From Aquimarina sp. RZ0 (lineage in GTDB: Bacteria; Bacteroidota; Bacteroidia; Flavobacteriales; Flavobacteriaceae), in the NCBI RefSeq assembly GCF_008370685.1, contig NZ_VTZU01000059.1:1-44298 (forward strand): a stretch of DNA of 44,298 nucleotides. Reading direction: 5' to 3'. Of the stretch, positions 26,410 to 35,159 are shown piece by piece. The translations under genes were made by a program, and so were the position numbers. Below the pieces are notes generated by a model that had not been told where the DNA came from, did not search any database, and saw nothing but the letters and a program-made list of their open reading frames with translations. The first letter of the stretch is position 1; each line of letters opens with the position of its first letter.

Positions 26410-27954
26410 ATGAAAATTGAAATGATTAAAAATATAAGTACAAAGAGTATGATTGGTTTTTTTAGTTTGATACTACTATTAAGCTTTACTAATTGTAATA
26501 GTGATAATTGGGAACCTACAGAGACGCAAAATACGGGCACTATTTTGGTGAAAACTAATGAAGTGATCAATGAGTCTTATATCGGTAATGGTGTACAATG
26601 GGATGCATATCCTCAGGCATATAAATATTGGGGGCAACCCATACCTGATCAAGACTGGAATAAGATGTATAAAAGACTTGATTATATGAAACCAAGTTTT
26701 ATGCGTGTTGTGCTGGGATCATACGATAAATATGCAGCAGATGGTCCTGATAGTTATGAGCCAGAAAACTTATTTGAAGGTTTGGGTAAGATATTACAAT
26801 ACTGCCAGGATCATCAAATAACAGTGATGCTAGGAGATTGGGGGTATAATCAAGTAGACGCAAGTCAAAATAAAATTTTTGAAAATAGAATAGAAAATGC
26901 AGCAAAATATGTTGACTTTTTGATAAATACAAAAGGGTTTACTTGTATCAAATATTACAATACGATTAATGAACCTAATTTACAAGGATCAGCAACTAAC
27001 GGTAACTATGAGCTGTGGGAGAAAGCTACAGGATATTTTTATGAGCAACTAGTTGCTTTGGGAATTGAAAATCAGGTAAAAATTGCAGGTCCGGATATTG
27101 CTCCGTTTTCTAATGATATTACGGATTGGATAACGAATACAGCCAGTAATTTAGGCGATAAAGTACCATTATACGATATCCATACATATCCGCCTAAAGA
27201 AGACATGTTTAATGGGAATTATGAAAAAAGATTAAAAGTATACAAAGATGCTACACCTGCTGGTTCTCAAATTATTATTGGAGAATTTGGATTTAAATAT
27301 GATACAGGCAGTTCTAACATGGATAGTAATCTAAATGATCTAAACCTCAATGCAATTAATGCTGATGTCAATATAGCAAATGATTCTAATACGCTGGTAA
27401 GCGAATATTTCCACGGTGTTGACCTGATCGCTATTACAATGAAAATTATCAATGCCGGATATTCTGGAGCAATTAATTGGAACTTAGATGATGCGATGCA
27501 TAGTGGAACAGAAAGAGGACAAGATCTGAAAGTATGGGGATTTTGGAATATTTTAGGAGATGAGCTTTTAGGAAGTCCCGAAAAAGAAGAAATAAGACCT
27601 CATTTTTATTCATATTCTTTATTAACCAGATATATGCAAAAAGGTACTAAAGTTTTTAAAGTAGAAGTGCCTGGTTTGATAGGAGTGGACGCTATTGCTA
27701 TTGAAAAAGATGGTAAGTATATGATCGCAATAAATAACATTTATGAGGATGAGTATGTTGTTGATGTTAAGTTTGATAACAATATTAGTCTTTCCGGGGC
27801 TAAGAAATTTGTATATAAAGAGAATGATAGAAAAATAGATGATAATGGCTTTCCAGTGCCTGAAGAAGAAGGATTAACATTAGATCTTGTTAAAGGAGCA
27901 TCAATCGCGGTTTCCTCAAAAACATTAACCGTAATTACAAATTTTGAATACTAA
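26410..27954 (+). CDS. Clan GH-A (GH5-like) glycoside hydrolase, lipoprotein
   Basis: A 514-residue retaining glycosidase anchored by a lipid (lipobox FTNC, Cys29). Acid/base Glu188 lies in TINEPN, nucleophile Glu292 in IIGEFG, and His258 in YDIHTY. A C-terminal beta domain (~410-514) follows. It is a paralogue of the enzyme at 15904 but differs around residues 70-120 and in the loop after the nucleophile. Surface location would suit initial cutting of the polymer before SusCD import. Two starts are possible, 26410 and Met5 at 26422, because ATGATTAAAAAT-like words repeat here. The 64-base upstream gap allows a read-through operon or a weak own promoter. Confidence 0.83.
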   Translation: MKIEMIKNISTKSMIGFFSLILLLSFTNCNSDNWEPTETQNTGTILVKTNEVINESYIGNGVQWDAYPQAYKYWGQPIPDQDWNKMYKRLDYMKPSFMRVVLGSYDKYAADGPDSYEPENLFEGLGKILQYCQDHQITVMLGDWGYNQVDASQNKIFENRIENAAKYVDFLINTKGFTCIKYYNTINEPNLQGSATNGNYELWEKATGYFYEQLVALGIENQVKIAGPDIAPFSNDITDWITNTASNLGDKVPLYDIHTYPPKEDMFNGNYEKRLKVYKDATPAGSQIIIGEFGFKYDTGSSNMDSNLNDLNLNAINADVNIANDSNTLVSEYFHGVDLIAITMKIINAGYSGAINWNLDDAMHSGTERGQDLKVWGFWNILGDELLGSPEKEEIRPHFYSYSLLTRYMQKGTKVFKVEVPGLIGVDAIAIEKDGKYMIAINNIYEDEYVVDVKFDNNISLSGAKKFVYKENDRKIDDNGFPVPEEEGLTLDLVKGASIAVSSKTLTVITNFEY

Positions 27955-28022
27955 TTAACTTAGAAACACATAAACTCTATTACTTATATAAAGAAGGATT
28001 AACTACCTACTTGACTATGGAT

Positions 28023-28132
28023 GTCAACATACTAAATTGATATCTTAATTTAACTGAAAATTTAAAAATTTTCAGACATGACATTTAATGAGAGAGAGTT
28101 AGCCCTAAAAACTCTCAAAATTGAATGTTGAC
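28023..28132. other. Structured non-coding stretch (outer stem enclosing two hairpins)
   Basis: GTCAACAT (28023-28030) pairs with ATGTTGAC (28125-28132). Inside are two hairpins: CTGAAAATT/AATTTTCAG (28054-28062/28067-28075) and GAGAGTT/AACTCTC (28094-28100/28110-28116). The layout is a possible three-way junction, just past the end of the glycan operon. Whether it is an RNA element or chance is not resolved. Confidence 0.35.
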
Positions 28133-28244
28133 GTAAGCTGTAAATGACTTTTGAAATATAAAGTTGTTTGCAGTTTTTTTTTAATGAAAAATAAAAGGAT
28201 TTTTTTAGCAAGAACGGATACTACCAATGCTACCTTAAAATTAT

Positions 28245-28394
28245 AGCAGTTTTTGGATGAAATCACTTAAACTGAATCAAATTATTTTTTTAATTCAGAC
28301 GAGAAAGAAAATTCATAAATGACAGCACTATCGATGCTTTTTATTTTGAAGTATAAAACAAAAAGAAATGATTTTAGCAGGTAATTCCATTTGA
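28245..28394 (+). repeat. ~150-bp dispersed repeat, copy A
   Basis: Closely similar in the same orientation to 36849-36997. Shared stretches include ACTGAATCAAATTATTTTTT, AATTCAGACGAGAAA, TAGCACTATC-like and AAAGAAATGATTTTAG. There is no open frame. The rest of the 743-base gap 27955-28697 shows only AT-rich sequence besides this and the structured stretch at 28023. Confidence 0.75.
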
Positions 28395-28697
28395 GAATTG
28401 AACTATTACTTATTAAAATTTGTTCTTTATTGCTAGCTACAAAGTAGAATTCCCCATCATGTATGACTCAAATATTCAGAATATATGTTTAAAAATTCAT
28501 CATAAAGGTAGTTATAAACATTATATAGTCATTTCTAAAGCCGTCTAATAACTAATTTTACCTTCGAATTTAGTGATCAAAATTTTAATAGTTAATGTTA
28601 GAATTAAATCTTTTTATAATCTTACATTAAGTAGTATTTAGTGTAATTTAATAAGATATTAACCAAACAATGTACTTAATCTAAACGCGATATCAAT

Positions 28698-29666
28698 ATG
28701 AATTGTAAAATTACTAGAACTCACTTTTTTTCTGAAAGACCTACTTTTTCGGGTGTCATTATTTTTGTCTATTTGTTTTTGACAACTTCTCTATACGCAC
28801 AAGATCCTTCTGCGCCAACAGGATTAACCATTTCTAATGAAACATCAACAGGTTTTACACTTACTTGGGATGCAGATGCAAATGCCACACTAGGCTATAA
28901 TATTTTTATTGTAGAGCCTAGTGCTGATAGTGGTGATATATATATAACTACTGTTGCTGCAGGTACTACCAATTATGAATATGCAGGAACATATCAATCG
29001 ATAACCATTAGAGAAGGAGGAACGTATATAGCAAAAATTCAAGCATTACCAGATGCTAATGGAAATGCATTTGCAGATACTTCTGTTACTATAGGCGGTG
29101 GAGCGATTGTAGATCCATCAGCACCAATGGGATTATCGATTTCTAATGCTACACCTGCAAGTTTTACATTAAGTTGGGATGCAGATCAGAATGCGACACA
29201 AGGACATAATATTTTTATAGTAGAACCTGATAATGGTAGTGGAGACGTATATATAACTACCGTTCCTGCTGGTGTTAATACATTTGAATATACCGGAACA
29301 CATGGATCAGTAACCATTGAGGATGGAGGAAACTATGTAGCAAAAATACAGGCATTACCAGATGGCGATGGTAACGCGTATGCAGATATTGATGTGGATA
29401 TGATGCTACTGTCGATTGAGGATAATTATTCTTCATTTTCTAATACATTGATGATTTATCCAAACCCAACATCAGATTTTGTTAGTATAAAAAGCGATAA
29501 ATCAGAGTTAATTAAAAAATTAATATTGACCAACATCAATGGACAAGTTATAAAAACATCTGTTACCCCAAAACTAGATCTTACCGATGTTTCTTCAGGA
29601 TTCTATTTTGTTTCTGTAGAAGATATAAAAGGAACTATTACGACAAAAAAAATCACAAAAATTTAA
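28698..29666 (+). CDS. Secreted protein with two FN3-like domains and T9SS type A sorting domain
   Basis: A 322-residue exported protein. Signal peptide ~15-34 (after a long N-region) ends at LYAQ. Two near-identical ~105-residue FN3-like domains follow (DPSAPTGLTISNETSTGFTL..., then DPSAPMGLSISNATPASFTL...), each with W-D-A-D, the NIFIVEP strand and YVAKIQALPD. The C-terminal ~75 residues (MIYPNPTSDFVSI...KLILTNINGQVIKTS...GFYFVSVED) are a type A sorting domain for the type IX system. There is no catalytic domain, so it is probably an adhesin or glycan-binding accessory. It is 743 bases downstream of the GH-A lipoprotein, on the same strand; membership of that operon is uncertain. Confidence 0.85.
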   Translation: MNCKITRTHFFSERPTFSGVIIFVYLFLTTSLYAQDPSAPTGLTISNETSTGFTLTWDADANATLGYNIFIVEPSADSGDIYITTVAAGTTNYEYAGTYQSITIREGGTYIAKIQALPDANGNAFADTSVTIGGGAIVDPSAPMGLSISNATPASFTLSWDADQNATQGHNIFIVEPDNGSGDVYITTVPAGVNTFEYTGTHGSVTIEDGGNYVAKIQALPDGDGNAYADIDVDMMLLSIEDNYSSFSNTLMIYPNPTSDFVSIKSDKSELIKKLILTNINGQVIKTSVTPKLDLTDVSSGFYFVSVEDIKGTITTKKITKI

Positions 29667-29729
29667 CCCCATTCCCCATAGTACTCGATTAATTATAATC
29701 AAACTAAATTTAATTGAAACGCAGCAATA

Positions 29730-29762
29730 AACCTTATTTGCATTAGCAAATAAGGTTATTGT
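29730..29762 (+). terminator. Terminator of the FN3/T9SS gene
   Basis: A perfect 12-bp stem AACCTTATTTGC / GCAAATAAGGTT with loop ATTA, followed by ATTGTTTTT, about 64 bases after the stop. Confidence 0.88.
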
Positions 29763-30083
29763 TTTTATAAATTTTATGTGTTTTCCTTATGCTATTGATC
29801 TTTTGTCTCCTGAATAATTTGTTAGTAATTAAGGGCTTTTGCTTAAAATAAGCGTGAGCCATAGCGCAGGCTATACCGAACTTCTATTTTTTTATGATGA
29901 ACAATACGTTGTTCTTCTTACAAGCTGATTCACAATTAGGATTTGCGTTATCAGAAGTAGATTAAAACGTATGATCAATTAATGACAAGCTAATCTAATA
30001 AAATCAAACAAATAATATATTGCATTAATACAAAGTAAGCTTGGTGTACTAAGAAAAACTATTCTCTACACAGTTTTCCTATA
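29763..30083. other. Intergenic region with a possible degraded palindromic element
   Basis: No gene seen. Around 29856-29888, GAGCCATAGCGCAGGCTATACCGAAC loosely resembles the centres of the elements at 19549 and 31297 (AGCATAGC..TACGGTT). Flanking complementarity is weak. Confidence 0.3.
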
Positions 30084-30755
30084 TTAAAAGCGAGATTCCA
30101 TGTTCTTTAGTGCATTATACTTTGCTACCAGCTTCATTAAATCTTCTTCTTTTTTTAGACGAATTTTTTCTTTTTTCATATACTTTTCCAATTCCTTTTT
30201 TTTATCACTAAAAGTAATTAGTATGGTTTTTTTATCAGTTGGTAATATATTGATGATGCCATTTTTTTCCAGGTAATAGGTTTTAATTAATTTAATAGTA
30301 CCTGCATTAGAAGAAGAATTCTTGATGATTTTAGATTTTTCAGGGTCATCTATTTTAAGTGTATATTTCTTATATATTCTATAATTATTAGTTAATTCGA
30401 CTAATACATAATACCCACTTTTTATTCTGTCTAATTGATCTTTAAAGTTGCAATAGTAATAATAATCATTCTTTATGACTACATGTGTTTCGGGAGTTTT
30501 TTTCAATTCATATAATTGAGAGTCTATACTCAATTCTATAGCATCTGTATAGATATTATATTTTAATTTAGACGAAAAGGTTCCGATTTTTTCATTAATA
30601 ACTTTTGAATCTTTATAGCTCATATTTTTATAAATATAACCATCATAACCCTCAAATTTTTTGATTTTTTCTATTGGAGTAATTAATGATTCAGGAAGTT
30701 GAGCAAATACAATTGGGGTTGATATTAATAAAGAGAATAGTATTGTTTTTTTCAC
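30084..30755 (-). CDS. Secreted protein of unknown function
   Basis: A 223-residue protein with signal peptide (MKKTILFSLLISTPIVFAQ). The mature part is a mixed, Lys/Tyr-rich sequence with predicted beta strands (YDGYIYKNMSYKDSK; YNIYTDAIELSI; HVVIKNDYYYYCNF; GYYVLVELTNNYRIYKKYTLKI). It ends in a highly charged helix (KKKELEKYMKKEKIRLKKEEDLMKLVAKYN). I do not recognise a family. It is monocistronic, with a TACATTTG promoter box upstream. Confidence 0.75.
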   Translation of the reverse strand: MKKTILFSLLISTPIVFAQLPESLITPIEKIKKFEGYDGYIYKNMSYKDSKVINEKIGTFSSKLKYNIYTDAIELSIDSQLYELKKTPETHVVIKNDYYYYCNFKDQLDRIKSGYYVLVELTNNYRIYKKYTLKIDDPEKSKIIKNSSSNAGTIKLIKTYYLEKNGIINILPTDKKTILITFSDKKKELEKYMKKEKIRLKKEEDLMKLVAKYNALKNMESRF

Positions 30756-31160
30756 GGTTTTAGGTGTTAAGGGGACTTGAAAATTAAACTCCGCAAATGT
30801 AATGAAAAGGTAATAAACCTTTCTTTTTTTTCTTATTTATGAATTTAAAAATTTATTATTTTAACATAATTTTTCAGTCTAAAAATAAGGTTGTTGATTT
30901 GCGGGTAATACATACAAGAAAATGATTTGATAGTTGTATAAGCAAGTATGATTTCATATTGAGTCGATGCTTTTACCAACAAATTTATATTTTGAATCCT
31001 AATACCCTTTCGACTATAAAATTATCTAATAAAATTTAGTTTTTTCGTGAATTCTTCAAAATAAAAAGAAGTCGCAGCTATTTCTTAACTCTCTTTTTGT
31101 TCAGGCAGGAAATTGTCGCTTTTCACTGGAGTATTTTTAAAACATAATTTGTGGACTACT
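30756..31160. other. AT-rich intergenic region
   Basis: Apart from the -7 box near its left end I see no gene, repeat or hairpin of note. Confidence 0.4.
30794..30801 (-). promoter_or_regulatory. -7 box upstream of the 30084-30755 gene
   Basis: On the minus strand TACATTTG matches TAnnTTTG, 38 bases before the ATG. It is the same octamer as the SusC promoter. No clear -33 TTTG at standard spacing. Confidence 0.45.
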
Positions 31161-31196
31161 AAAAACCCCATAAGAAATAACAATTTCTTATGGGGT
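31161..31196 (-). terminator. Strong terminator on the minus strand
   Basis: A perfect 13-bp stem CCCCATAAGAAAT (31166-31178) / ATTTCTTATGGGG (31183-31195), loop AACA. Read on the minus strand it is followed by TTTTT. It lies beyond the palindromic element at 31225 and probably ends the TonB receptor transcript, ~190 bases after its stop. Confidence 0.88.
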
Positions 31197-31224
31197 CTTA
31201 TATGAATACGTATATGATAATAAA

Positions 31225-31378
31225 GAACTCATCTTGCGTAGTGGTTTTCAACCGAAAAGCTTGGCTTTTGTACTATAATGAAATAAGTTTTTTTTAGCAT
31301 AGCCATACGGTTAAAAAAAACAAAATTAGAGTGCAAAACGTAAATTTTGTAGGTTGAAACATTACTCAAGATGAGTTC
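31225..31378. repeat. 154-bp near-palindromic MITE-like element
   Basis: GAACTCATCTTGCGTAGTGG.TTTCAACC (31225-31253) is an imperfect inverted match of 31352-31378 (GGTTGAAACATTACTCAAGATGAGTTC). Looser complementarity continues inward (GCTTTTGTAC..AAGTTTTTTTT with AAAAAAAAC..GTGCAAAAC) to a centre AGCATAGCCATACGGTT. That centre resembles AGCATAGCTATAGCTACGGTT in the 1-122 element copy. AAA abuts both ends. It sits 8 bases from the stop of the TonB receptor, so it would be transcribed into its 3' UTR. Confidence 0.65.
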
Positions 31379-31386
31379 AAATACTA

Positions 31387-34017
31387 TTAAAAATTAAAAT
31401 CTAATCTAGCATAGTAATATGCACCGCTAAATCCCATTTGTACAGAATCCCAGTATCCACCAGCTTCTGTTTCTCCATCATTTTGTTGATCAGGATACTC
31501 ATTAAATATGTTATTACCACCTATGGTAAACTTAAGATTTTCGGTTATTTTATATCCTACATTTAGATCAGCAGTAAATTTGGCACTATATTCATCTGCT
31601 GTATCCGTAAAATCAATCAATGTAATATCGCTAAATCGAGTTACTCCTAATCCTGCATTAAATTTTTGAGTACTGTAGTTTACATTTAGTGCAAACTTAC
31701 TTCTTGGTGCTGAGGCTAGTAAGAAAGCTTGTTCTCTTCCTCCAAAAAATATGTCGGGATCAAGATCTGTATTGACATCAGTTATATACATATTATTTAC
31801 ATTTCCTGCAATAATAGTTGATAAGTTACCAAAGCTATAGTTTCCTTTCCAGGAAAGTACCAGATCCATTCCTATAGTTTCTGTATCCACTCCATTAGCA
31901 AAAAATTGTGCTTCTGCTACATTAGGTATCTGAGGAGCAGCAAATGTACCTGTCAAAACGATTCTGTCTTTGATATCAATATAATAGCCATCAAGAGTTA
32001 GTGTGAAATTTCCAATACTCGCCGTTGCTCCAACAGCGGCATTAATCGCGGTTTCTTCTTTAAGACTTTCAATACCAAAAGAGGAAGTTACCTGGCTATT
32101 ATTCGCAGATAGCAGTGTCTCGGTTGCAACACCTCCCTGAAAATCTGTGAATCGTAGATTATAATATATTTGAGCCAAAGATGGGGCTCTAAAACCACTA
32201 CTTACTGATCCACGAATATTAACTGTTTCTGCTGCTTTTATTCTAAGCGCTAATTTACCGTTTACGGTACTGCCAAAATCACTATAATTTTCGAATCTAG
32301 CAGCTCCAGCTAATAAGAATGCATCAGTAATATCTATTTCTGCATCGGCATATAATGAAAGATTAGAACGAGAACGATCTACCTCGTTAGCAGGGCTATA
32401 TCCAGGAAAACCTTGGGAACCTCCGGGTCTTAGAGATATTTCACCCGTATCGGGATCTGTAAAAGTCGGTTGTGTTTGATTGGCTGGATCTGTAATTGCC
32501 AGTCCATTAATATCATAAGTGGCATAAGAACCTTCTTCTCCGGCAAATATGATAAAATTCTCTGTTCTGTACTCCGTACCCATGGCAATATTCAATCCAT
32601 TTGCTACATCAGGATAATATTTAGAAAAATCCAGACTTGTTGTATTTTGGCTTAGGCTATGTCCACCAGCATCAAACTCTGTTGGAGATGATTCTTGTAA
32701 AGAAGCATTTAGAGTTCCCTCTATAAAGTAGTGAAAATTGTTCTTACCCCAGGTGTTATTGATGTCTACTTTCCAACCACTTGCAGTTTCAGTTCTAACG
32801 CCTACAGATACAGAATTGTCAATAATATTGGATGTGATTCTTGGTGTAAAACCATTTGGAAATATGGAGACAACCACACGTTCCCCACCATTACGGGTAA
32901 ATGCAAAAGCATCTGTATCACGATAATTTCTGCCACCAAATACATAAAATTCTGTTTTGTCTGTTACTGGAATCGCTGCATTTGTAAAGAAACTAAAACC
33001 ATCTATTGCAGCTTCTCCAAATCCTCTTCTAAAATCAAATCCAGGACGCAGTGTTTTGTTTTTACTAAGATATTCAGTAGTAAAATTAGCATATCCTTTA
33101 TCGCCAATCTGTACTCCATAATTAGCAGTAACTTTTACAGAACCTCCATCAAAATTTTGATCATCAGCAAGCCTGTTTCCATCATTTTCTGTGTCTAATC
33201 GGTTTCCATCAGTATTTGGGGTTCCGACAGGGAAATCACCTTTTGCATTCGTATTGTATGTACCATAACTAATACTACCGCTAAGTTTATCAACATTGTC
33301 TTTTAATACAATATTAATTACTCCTGCAATCGCATCAGATCCATATTGTGCAGCTGCACCATCTCTAAGAATTTCGATCCTTTTAATAGAAGAAGCAGGA
33401 ATAGCGTTTAGATCTGTACCAGAATTACCTCTACCTCTGGTGCCAAAGATATTGACTAGAGAAGATGCATGCCTTCGCTTACCATTTATTAATACTAATG
33501 TTTGATCTGGTCCCAAACCTCTTAAAGAAGCGGGGTCTATATGATCTGCACCATCAGAACCTGATTGCTTGTTGGCATTGAATGAGGGAGCAGAATATTG
33601 TAATAGTTCATTAATTTCTATTTTACCACTTTTAGTTATAACATCCTGCATATCTATAATATCGATTGCTACAGGGGTATCTGTAGCTGTACGTTTTGGG
33701 CTTCTGGAACCTACAACAATTATGGTACTTAATGCTTCTCCTTCCAGAAGAACAACGTCAATTTTGCCTTGTGTTTCTACATTGACTTCTTGAGTTTGAA
33801 AACCGACATAACTGAATAGTAAAGTAGCATTTTTATTTACACTGATGCTATAATTACCATCACCATCTGTAGTAGTGCCATTAGAAGAACCTTTTTCAGA
33901 AACGTTAACATATGGGATTGGTACTCCAGAGGTATCAGTAACCGTTCCTGTCACTGTTTGTTGACCAAAACATATGGTAGTTAATAAGCCGAATAAAATA
34001 AGTGTAAGTTTTTTCAT
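31387..34017 (-). CDS. TonB-dependent receptor (second copy type)
   Basis: An 876-residue outer-membrane transporter. A signal peptide (~1-18, ICFGQ) is followed by a CarboxypepD_reg-like domain (TVTGTVTDTSGVPIPYVNV, ~20-95). The plug (~100-225) shows VVGSRSPKRTATDTPVAIDI, LRGLGPDQTLVLINGKRRH and IKRIEILRDGAAAQYGSDAIAGVINIVLKD. The barrel ends in YYYARLDFNF. Plug sequence and architecture match the receptor at 11485-14343, so they are paralogues. There is no SusD neighbour. The substrate is unknown. Confidence 0.9.
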   Translation of the reverse strand: MKKLTLILFGLLTTICFGQQTVTGTVTDTSGVPIPYVNVSEKGSSNGTTTDGDGNYSISVNKNATLLFSYVGFQTQEVNVETQGKIDVVLLEGEALSTIIVVGSRSPKRTATDTPVAIDIIDMQDVITKSGKIEINELLQYSAPSFNANKQSGSDGADHIDPASLRGLGPDQTLVLINGKRRHASSLVNIFGTRGRGNSGTDLNAIPASSIKRIEILRDGAAAQYGSDAIAGVINIVLKDNVDKLSGSISYGTYNTNAKGDFPVGTPNTDGNRLDTENDGNRLADDQNFDGGSVKVTANYGVQIGDKGYANFTTEYLSKNKTLRPGFDFRRGFGEAAIDGFSFFTNAAIPVTDKTEFYVFGGRNYRDTDAFAFTRNGGERVVVSIFPNGFTPRITSNIIDNSVSVGVRTETASGWKVDINNTWGKNNFHYFIEGTLNASLQESSPTEFDAGGHSLSQNTTSLDFSKYYPDVANGLNIAMGTEYRTENFIIFAGEEGSYATYDINGLAITDPANQTQPTFTDPDTGEISLRPGGSQGFPGYSPANEVDRSRSNLSLYADAEIDITDAFLLAGAARFENYSDFGSTVNGKLALRIKAAETVNIRGSVSSGFRAPSLAQIYYNLRFTDFQGGVATETLLSANNSQVTSSFGIESLKEETAINAAVGATASIGNFTLTLDGYYIDIKDRIVLTGTFAAPQIPNVAEAQFFANGVDTETIGMDLVLSWKGNYSFGNLSTIIAGNVNNMYITDVNTDLDPDIFFGGREQAFLLASAPRSKFALNVNYSTQKFNAGLGVTRFSDITLIDFTDTADEYSAKFTADLNVGYKITENLKFTIGGNNIFNEYPDQQNDGETEAGGYWDSVQMGFSGAYYYARLDFNF

Positions 34018-34377
34018 TTATGTAATGTTAATTTTTAAATATATTTCATTATCAAATAAAGGAAAGTGTTGATAATGTGTATTGTAAGTTTAGTATTTTG
34101 ATTGAGTATATTTTTATCTATTTAAACAATTTTTAAACAAAAAATAATACTTTTCATTCAAGAAATCATCTTGTAGTCAGATATTTGCAGATATTCTGAT
34201 AAAAATGTGAGATGGTCAATTTATGATGAATTCTTTTTTGATATTTTTGATAGCTTATAAGAAAATTTTCTTAGGTCTTGTTCAAAAAATATCTTGAACA
34301 AAAAAATAGTATATGTCAAAAAAAGGGTTGTCTTTTTTTGATATCTCAATTTCTGCTACCTTCTATCTTATAGTAAT
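34018..34377. other. AT-rich intergenic region with weak hairpins
   Basis: Between two minus-strand genes. TTGTTCAA/TTGAACAA (34273-34298) and TCAAAAAAA/TTTTTTTGA (34317-34342) are A/T hairpins; the second could be a weak terminator for the gene ending at 34378. It must also hold the promoter of the TonB receptor, which I cannot place. Confidence 0.35.
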
Positions 34378-34926
34378 TTAATTTTCAGAGTATGTTATTT
34401 TAATTATAGAATCTGTTTTAGAATCAAACATTTCTAAAATGAAATTTTTATTTTCATCAAAATGCCCTAAGCAATTGTCTTTATTTCCGTTATTCACCAG
34501 ATAATACCCATTACTTACTAATCTTGCTTTTGATATTTTTTGTCCATTTTCATCATTAAAAGTCATGATATATCCTGTTCCATCCGGTATCATTGTATAT
34601 TTTCTTTCGTCTGACGAAGAATCCGAATTTTTAATAGATATTTCTTCTGTTGTATAAACAGCTGTTTGATTTGTTTTATCTTCATCTTCAGGATCCAGTT
34701 GTAACTTACTTTTTTTGGTAATGATTTGCTCTTCTTTAATCACTTTTTCTTCTCCATTAGCTCCTTTAATTTTAATGATTTTGGTGACTGTCTCCTGAGA
34801 AGAATTTTCTTTGGGCTTTATCTCTTCGGCTTCCTTCTTTTCTACAGTCTCTTTTTCTGATTGACCGTAGGTGATACAAGTACATGCTAGCAAAATGGCG
34901 AATACAATTGTTTTAAAGATCTTCAT
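34378..34926 (-). CDS. Secreted protein of unknown function, low-complexity N-half
   Basis: A 182-residue protein with signal peptide (~1-21, ITYGQ). Residues ~22-85 are Lys/Glu-rich low complexity (EKETVEKKEAEEIKPKE; KIIKIKGANGEEKVIKEEQII), likely disordered or coiled. Residues ~100-182 look like a small beta domain (RKYTMIPDGTGYIMTFNDENGQKISKARL...GYYLVNNGNKDNCLGHFDENKNFILEMFD). No family recognised. It is monocistronic and divergent from ychF. Confidence 0.7.
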   Translation of the reverse strand: MKIFKTIVFAILLACTCITYGQSEKETVEKKEAEEIKPKENSSQETVTKIIKIKGANGEEKVIKEEQIITKKSKLQLDPEDEDKTNQTAVYTTEEISIKNSDSSSDERKYTMIPDGTGYIMTFNDENGQKISKARLVSNGYYLVNNGNKDNCLGHFDENKNFILEMFDSKTDSIIKITYSEN

Positions 34927-35073
34927 AGGTTAGTTGTTTATTTGATTGGCTAAAATTACAAAAAAAACATAAATTAATTTTTTGGACTTAAAATATGGGG
35001 TATCGATTATCGTTTATTATTTTTAGAAATGAAATTTCCTCTGTTCTTTTTTGTTTTAATCTATAGGATTGTA

Positions 35074-35106
35074 TTTGTTTACTAAGGGGTAATACTATTA
35101 TCTTTG
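35074..35106 (+). promoter_or_regulatory. Promoter of ychF
   Basis: TTTG (35074-35077), a 21-base spacer and TATCTTTG (35099-35106) match the flavobacterial -33/-7 consensus. The leader is ~50 bases. Confidence 0.65.
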
Positions 35107-35159
35107 CACTCTTAAAAATTTGGATAGAGATTTTTTATCCGAGTATTATAGTAAATATT

